A DNA stretch of 12,403 nt, from NCBI GenBank assembly GCA_910592205.1, contig CAJVPJ010001089.1:1-12403 (forward strand). The letters run 5' to 3'. Source of the DNA: Paraglomus occultum (Eukaryota > Glomeromycota > Glomeromycetes > Paraglomerales > Paraglomeraceae). How positions within the stretch are numbered: position 1 is the first letter of the stretch; each line of letters starts with the position of its first letter. A program made the translations under genes and the position numbers. The notes under the pieces are model-generated. The model made no database searches, was not told the origin of the DNA, and was given only the letters and a program-made list of their open reading frames with translations. Below, piece after piece: positions 8,187 to 12,403 of the stretch.

Positions 8187-9663
8187 CTTGGTATCTATAT
8201 TATCTAGCATATTACCTAATGAGAACAATAATGACACCGCTGATAATAACAAAACAACCACTAAAACATCAAACAATACTCCTGCAAACACTCCAACTCC
8301 AACCGATACTTCGACAATCACTTCAACCGACACTCCGACAACCACCCCAACAACCACACAAAATAATACGTTAACGACTACAACCAGCACCTCAACCACT
8401 ACATCTGACGAAAATGGCAACCATTTCCCACCACCCAAAGACAAACAAGTCATTCCGCCCCCCGAAGACAGTTCGTCTGGAAGCGGAGACAAGTCTGGAG
8501 ATGGTAACACTATAACAAATACACAAACTAGTACGTCAACGTCGACTACAACTACCACTTCAACCAGTACATCTAGTGCTAATAGCCCACCACCCAAAAA
8601 CAAACAAGTCATTCCGCCCCCTGTAAGCAGTCCGTCTGGGGGTGAAAACAATTCGTCTGGGGATGGAAACAATTCGTCTGGGGGTGGAAACGGTTCGTCT
8701 GGGAGTGGAAACGGTTCGTCTGGGAGTGGAAATAATTCGTCTGGGAATGGAAATAATTCGTCTGGGAATGGGAATAATTCATCTGGAGGTGGAAATAATT
8801 CGCCTGGGAATGGGAATAATTCGCCTAATAAGGGGAATAATTCACCCGGGAGTGGAAATAATTCATCCGGAAATGGAAATAATTCGTCTGGTAATGGAAA
8901 TAATTCGCCTAATAATGGGAATAATTCATCTGGAGGTGGAAATAATTCGCCTGGGAATGGGAATAATTCGCCTAATGGAAACAACGCGGGAAATTCGCCC
9001 GGCGGAACAATACCATCCGATGCTCAACCGGATAAACCAAATCCTACTGCACTCAACACATCACCCAACGACAACTCTCCCTCATTGTATCCACCCTTTC
9101 AATCATCTACCATATTTTCTACTTCATCACCCACAGGTCTCCCGAACACATCCATGCAGGCATCGTTACCCTCATCAAAAATTGTCTACGTGGCTCTCAG
9201 TGTGACCAGTTTTGCTTTTCTGGCCGGAGCACTATTTTACTTTCTATATCGCATTAAACGTCGACGCCGTCGCTTTAAGAATAAATTTGGTATTACCAAA
9301 GGCTGTGTTGAACTCGACGAAGATGGGTACCATCGTGCAAGCACACTACTACAATTCGAGGCAATGACGCAAAATGTGCGACTGGAATCCGCAGAGTTTA
9401 CTGTAGATAGCGGTGTTAATGCCGTGTCCGCAACCAATGACGATAATCTTAATAATAGCATTATTATAACAGGCGTAGATGGTAGAGAAGATTGTAGGAT
9501 GATTAAAGTAGTGCAGCTGGAGTTAAATAAGGATGACAATAATGGCGAAGACTTGGACGAGAGGAATCATTGCAAGAGTACTGTAAATTTTGACGCAAGA
9601 AATAGCGGTGAGATAACGCGATCATGGTCGTTGGGTGGTTGGTCTCGTAGATCTTCAAAATGA
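8164..9663 (+). CDS. Gene C: single-pass membrane protein with Asn/Ser/Gly heptad repeats, LQxExMT tail motif
   Basis: The frame encodes 499 aa without an intron; ATG 8164 directly follows an in-frame TAA. Order: a short N-terminus; Thr/Asn-rich stretches; a duplicated Pro module PPPKxKQVIPPP (from residues 89 and 142); sixteen 7-residue repeats of the type GNGNNSS (159-270); and a Pro/Ser/Asn linker. The transmembrane helix is 340-364 (IVYVALSVTSFAFLAGALFY...), followed by KRRRRRFKNK. The tail of about 130 residues carries LQFEAMT (396-402), strands SIIITGV and MIKVVQLEL, an acidic Asn/Asp patch and a Trp-rich basic end (ITRSWSLGGWSRRSSK). The positive patch predicts N-terminus out. Many N-x-S sites in the repeats suggest heavy glycosylation, perhaps a cell-wall-spanning stalk. 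No signal peptide is visible. It is a paralogue of A and B by motif; function unknown. Confidence 0.82.
   Translation: MPHIPSPDLVSILSSILPNENNNDTADNNKTTTKTSNNTPANTPTPTDTSTITSTDTPTTTPTTTQNNTLTTTTSTSTTTSDENGNHFPPPKDKQVIPPPEDSSSGSGDKSGDGNTITNTQTSTSTSTTTTTSTSTSSANSPPPKNKQVIPPPVSSPSGGENNSSGDGNNSSGGGNGSSGSGNGSSGSGNNSSGNGNNSSGNGNNSSGGGNNSPGNGNNSPNKGNNSPGSGNNSSGNGNNSSGNGNNSPNNGNNSSGGGNNSPGNGNNSPNGNNAGNSPGGTIPSDAQPDKPNPTALNTSPNDNSPSLYPPFQSSTIFSTSSPTGLPNTSMQASLPSSKIVYVALSVTSFAFLAGALFYFLYRIKRRRRRFKNKFGITKGCVELDEDGYHRASTLLQFEAMTQNVRLESAEFTVDSGVNAVSATNDDNLNNSIIITGVDGREDCRMIKVVQLELNKDDNNGEDLDERNHCKSTVNFDARNSGEITRSWSLGGWSRRSSK
8427..8640 (+). repeat. Duplicated Pro-module (159-bp period) inside gene C
   Basis: About 40 bp starting CCCACCACCCAAA at 8427 recur at 8586 with very few mismatches, an offset of 159 bp or 53 codons. 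Both copies are preceded by Thr/Ser-rich codons and followed by Ser/Gly-rich ones, so a unit of about 53 residues seems duplicated in tandem. Confidence 0.7.
8638..8973 (+). repeat. 21-bp minisatellite, 16 copies, coding
   Basis: Sixteen imperfect 21-bp units, typified by GGGAATGGAAATAATTCGTCT, run in frame through gene C. They encode heptads (G/N)(N/G/S/K)GNNS(S/P). Because 21 is divisible by three, other frames also stay open here, which explains long spurious ORFs on both strands. Copy number probably varies between alleles. Confidence 0.9.
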
Positions 9664-9719
9664 TAAAAGGTAAGGCTAGCTGGCTGTTCGTGTATTGCAA
9701 CAAAGAAAAAAAAAGTCTC

Positions 9720-9725
9720 AATAAA
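9720..9725 (+). terminator. poly(A) signal of gene C
   Basis: AATAAA begins 57 nt after the TGA at 9661-9663, suitable for a short 3' UTR. Confidence 0.55.
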
Positions 9726-10054
9726 ATTTCTTCCATTGTAAGAACAATTCTTTTTCTCTCAATTATGATCGAATAGAAGAGAGTAGAACTGCGAAGTACC
9801 CATGTATATTTCCAAGCTTTTCTGATGTTATAACATTTTCAACTCCTTTGTTCATTGAGACATGTTATTATTACATGTTATGATGTACAGTTTAATAAAT
9901 TCTTGTAATTTTTTATGTCAACTTTTTGGTGTGCTATCTAGTGTCATTTTTGCAGATACAATATTTATTGAATTATATTATTATGTATTCAAGGCCAGTT
10001 TAAGGCATGCACCAAGAATATTATGTTAATATATTCTGCCTGTGATTGTTTTGT

Positions 10055-10083
10055 TTGTTTTTTTTTTAATAAAAAAAAAACAA
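10055..10083. repeat. Poly-T/poly-A palindrome, 13-bp arms
   Basis: TTG plus ten T, a central AAT, then ten A plus CAA form perfect 13-bp arms. It contains AATAAA on the plus strand. It could be a cruciform, a nucleosome-depleted site or a bidirectional transcript end. Confidence 0.6.
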
Positions 10084-10280
10084 CTCTTCAGTGATTGTCC
10101 TGACAACTTGTAAACCAAGATAGATACTATAATAATAACCAGAATTCATACCTAATATTAATGCAGCTTTTTAGTTGAACAAATTTGTGATTATTATAAA
10201 AATGTTGAACTAAATTTTATAATTCCTGGGGGCATAGCAAATTAAATGGGGCATGCTGCAACAAAACCAGACAAAGTGAA

Positions 10281-10298
10281 CATTTATTATAATAAATG
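10281..10298. repeat. Perfect 18-bp palindrome
   Basis: CATTTATTATAATAAATG is its own reverse complement with no spacer. AT-rich context makes chance possible. Confidence 0.5.
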
Positions 10299-10679
10299 AG
10301 AGGCTGATTATGTGGCTGTAAATTGATCAGTGTGACTGATGACGTTTTGAAAAATAGTAATGGAGCTCATTCATAACTTATGAATTTGTTAATTTTAACG
10401 TTCACTTTATCATACCAGAATGTGATAAATATAAACCATAACAGGATTAATATAGATTACCTCTATTAATATTTTAACCAAAGAGTAAATAAAAGAATTA
10501 ATTGGTAGTTTAAACCGAAATCCAAATGAAGCAGAGAACAGTTATAAATTACTTTCGATATTACCCTTATGCATTAAAACGCTTAGAAGACAAAAAATTA
10601 GAAAAAGGTTTGTTTGTCTTATTATTATTTACATGCATCAAAATGCACTTTCTTGATGAGTAGAAGCTGAATAAAGAAG

Positions 10680-11830
10680 TTAAAGTTTCAGAAACATTTG
10701 CTTTTCTGGTTTCAATAAATTAAATTTCGTATAAGTAATATTAGCAACCAGCCGGGTTTTGATAATTCCAGGTCGAGCTGCTTCAAAAACAAAATGCTGA
10801 TATTAAATATTTTTGTAAACCACTTGACTTTCTAAAAAAAATTCCCAACACGGAATTAAGATCTAAATATTGAAAACTCTTTCCCTTGTCATAGCATTGA
10901 GCCTTGTTTAATCCTGCTATACTCGATTTTTTTACGGCTTCAACGATATGGTCTACACAATCTACTGTCGTCTTTCGGTAAAGTTTCTTAATTTATCAAA
11001 AACTACCATCACCTTAAATTTAGTATGTCCTGGTACCATAAAGTTTAATTCGATACTTTCATAATAGCCGCAAATACAGTAAGATAAAATTAAATGGTGG
11101 CATGGTTTTATTCTGTCCTCCCGCGTTATCGCAAGTGATCTTTAAATGCTTCTCACCTTTATTCAATCGTTTAATTACATCGAATACCAGGCTCAGTGTA
11201 CCATTAGGGTCTTTCCCAATAATTTCGTCTTTATCGAGAACGTAATTAATTTGTTCGCGTGTTGCTTCATCCTGAATACCAAATAAATGCACTTTACGCG
11301 GACGGAATAATAAATTTTGATCGAAATGGGGCACGTGAACATTTTGTGCCCAATCATAACTATAATGAGCAGCGCGTCAGCACTACAATAATCAGCTTTA
11401 CCTCTTGTATAAAATGCTATTTTCTCTGTTCTGCTAATTTCGTATTTTGTTGTAATAATTTCTCTCCAATTTAGCGTTTACTAGATGTTCCTTGTATTTT
11501 TTTATAAGTCTCTCGCTTCTTGCGAGCATTACACAGTAAGCTGTCCCGAAAATGTTGACAAGTATCGCATACACCTGTTCTCGGACTCATAATTTGAATG
11601 TAAAGCGTTAATACTTACGAAACGCATCATATTTTATCAATTTCAACATGCCCGTCGTTTTTGAGACCTGCAATAAAATTACGATAGACTGACTTGTAAC
11701 TCTGGCAGAAGTGTAAGCGATTGAGTAATGCGCGATTGACATTCTACCGGGACTTGGTAATCCATTGATTTTCAAGAAAAGTCTTCACGGCAATAGCAAG
11801 GATTATACCAATGGTTATTTGGTCTTCCAT
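10680..11830 (-). pseudogene. Decayed transposase-like gene (HYSYDWAQ / CDNAGGQNK type)
   Basis: Reading the minus strand from ATG 11830, conserved pieces appear in the right order but in shifting frames. They are: TFLEN; GLPSPGRM; QSYKSVYRNFIAGL; MSPRTGVCDTCQHF; AKLERNYYNKIRN; HYSYDWAQNVHVPHFDQN; a long block to ITCDNAGGQNK (11376-11059); ELNFMVPGHTKF; DCVDHIVEAVKKSS; and a Leu/Lys-rich end near 10680. I associate this order with DUF7869-like transposase-related proteins common in glomeromycotan fungi and some animals. Aspartates in YDWAQ and CDNAGGQ probably mark an RNase-H-like (DDE) core. At least seven frameshifts, one at an A7 run, and several stops (TAG, TGA, TAA around 11377-11430) show it is not functional. 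No terminal repeats were confirmed. It lies just past the 3' end of gene D. Confidence 0.75.
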
Positions 11831-11858
11831 CGTGGTACTCGTTCGATGTTGCCGTGAA
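11784..11858. repeat. 10-bp inverted repeat near the 5' end of the pseudogene
   Basis: TTCACGGCAA at 11784-11793 and TTGCCGTGAA at 11849-11858 match perfectly as inverted copies, 55 bp apart. They flank the presumptive start of the transposase-like remnant, so they could be a terminal or subterminal binding site, but no matching pair was found at the other end. Confidence 0.35.
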
Positions 11859-11970
11859 ATAATAACAATATTGTAAATTGACAGTTATGGTTGAAGAACA
11901 CAAGTCGATGTTAACAAATACAGTAAATATCTAATTAATATGTCCCAATAAATTCCAGCACCATCACGTC

Positions 11971-11976
11971 TTTATT
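11971..11976 (-). terminator. poly(A) signal overlapping the gene D stop
   Basis: The minus strand reads GTTTAATAAAG across the TAA at 11977-11975, so AATAAA overlaps the stop codon. Confidence 0.35.
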
Positions 11977-12403
11977 AAACCTCGAATTTAAATTTACAGA
12001 TCATTTTATTCTCAATTCCGTCAGGTATTTTTAATACTTCTCGAACTGTCGTCTCCTTTGGCCGAGATACAGATCTATTGATTCGTCTCATTAATTTCTC
12101 CTGCTTTGTCATTTCGTCCTATGAGATAACATTACAATCTGAGCAAATATTTTGGGAAAATAAGGTATGACTGCTGCCATTTGATACATACGTTAAAGAT
12201 AGCCATCATTCGAAGGATGGCTTTATAATGATGCCGACCGTGATAGCTAAAAGGAATTGAAGCACTAGCAAGTTCAGCTGAAAGAAACCTTCCGTCAGGT
12301 AACATGTTTAAGGAGTAAAGCGTCATCCGTGTACCTATACAAACAGAAACGTAAATGTTTTTTTTTCGTCACGTTGTGAAAATCATTATATACTTACTGA
12401 CAA
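11975..12403 (-). CDS. Gene D: last exons of an unrecognised protein (partial, runs off window)
   Basis: Three exon pieces are supported by splice sites on the minus strand: 12403-12398, 12334-12192 and 12118-11975. The middle exon follows CTGTTTGTATAG and ends TTTAAC|GTATGT, and the upstream donor is TCA|GTAAGT. It encodes STRMTLYSLNMLPDGRFLSA and continues through FSYHGRHHYKAILRMMAIFN. The last exon adds about 47 charged residues (DEMTKQEKLMRRINRSVSRP...) to a TAA. Phases agree (1, then 0). An alternative acceptor at 12139, with a better pyrimidine tract, would end the protein after nine more residues. I do not recognise the family; the end looks helical and basic. The upstream bulk lies outside the window. 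Confidence 0.5.
12119..12191 (-). other. Intron of gene D (73 bp, phase 0)
   Basis: The donor is AAC|GTATGTATC and the acceptor TATCTCATAG|GAC. It joins two frames in register. A competing acceptor, TTTGCTCAG, at 12139 would give a 53-bp intron and an early stop. Confidence 0.45.
12335..12397 (-). other. Intron of gene D (63 bp, phase 1)
   Basis: The donor is TCA|GTAAGTATA and the acceptor GTTTGTATAG|GTACAC. Only six bases of the preceding exon are in the window, so its frame cannot be checked beyond the phase. Confidence 0.5.

Larger units (their letters stand above)
9726..10679. other. AT-rich spacer with palindromes
   Basis: No gene was found. The stretch contains a poly-T/poly-A palindrome (10055-10083), a perfect 18-bp palindrome (10281-10298) and a 9-bp inverted pair AAAGTGAAC (10273-10281) / GTTCACTTT (10400-10408). 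Part may belong to the 3' side of the decayed element at 10680-11830. Confidence 0.5.

Noticed and set aside
8638-8973. CRISPR-like array
   Set aside because: The units are contiguous, imperfect and in coding frame, without spacers, and the genome is eukaryotic.
8136-8984. Long minus-strand open frame (282 aa) of repeated ELFPxPxE units opposite gene C
   Set aside because: It exists because the 21-bp minisatellite keeps other frames open. It has no membrane helix or family motif, and the plus-strand frame carries the shared paralogue features.
8642-9205. Plus-strand open frame with repeated EIIRLGM units inside gene C
   Set aside because: Same cause: an alternative frame of the 21-bp repeat, not an independent gene.
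9237-9736. Minus-strand frames over the gene C tail and 3' UTR
   Set aside because: Antisense shadows. The plus strand carries the membrane helix and the shared motif.

Overview
The window looks like a piece of an AT-rich eukaryotic, probably fungal, nuclear genome. Genes are monocistronic, lie on both strands and are widely spaced. Four short introns of 63-88 bp can be placed, three with GTAAGT or GTATGT donors, and AATAAA signals sit just after several stop codons. Long Ser/Thr/Pro/Asn-rich single-pass membrane proteins of this kind are common in fungi. A decayed transposase-like gene resembles proteins I associate with arbuscular-mycorrhizal fungi (Glomeromycotina) and some animals. An early-diverging fungus is my best guess; this is inference, and no rRNA or marker gene is present.

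Layout. 1-261: the 3' end of a plus-strand gene for a membrane-anchored tail. 262-1226: spacer with two hairpins and a doubtful Cys-rich ORF (minus strand, 941-1150). 1227-2976: gene A (minus), two exons, about 554 aa. 2977-5962: a 3 kb spacer between the divergent heads of A and B, with small repeats and weak exon candidates. 5963-7031: gene B (plus), two exons, about 326 aa. 7032-8163: spacer with a 34-bp alternating purine-pyrimidine run, a palindromic regulatory-looking cluster, a small ORF and a CT-rich/TATA promoter. 8164-9663: gene C (plus), 499 aa in one exon, carrying a 16-copy 21-bp minisatellite. 9664-10679: AT-rich spacer with palindromes. 10680-11830: transposase-like pseudogene (minus) with many frameshifts and stops. 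11975-12403: the last exons of a minus-strand gene D running off the window.

The main point is that A, B and C appear to be diverged paralogues. Each has a low-complexity, presumably extracellular N-terminal part, one transmembrane helix, and a basic stop-transfer patch. Each also has a cytoplasmic tail with a short shared motif, L-Q-[VIF]-E-x-M-T, followed by a loosely conserved beta-like stretch and a Trp/basic C-terminus. A and B also share a phase-1 intron just before the membrane helix. I do not recognise the family. The architecture suggests surface sensors, adhesins or wall-linked receptors, but the function is unknown. No classical signal peptide is visible in any of the three, so 5' exons may be missing from the models.
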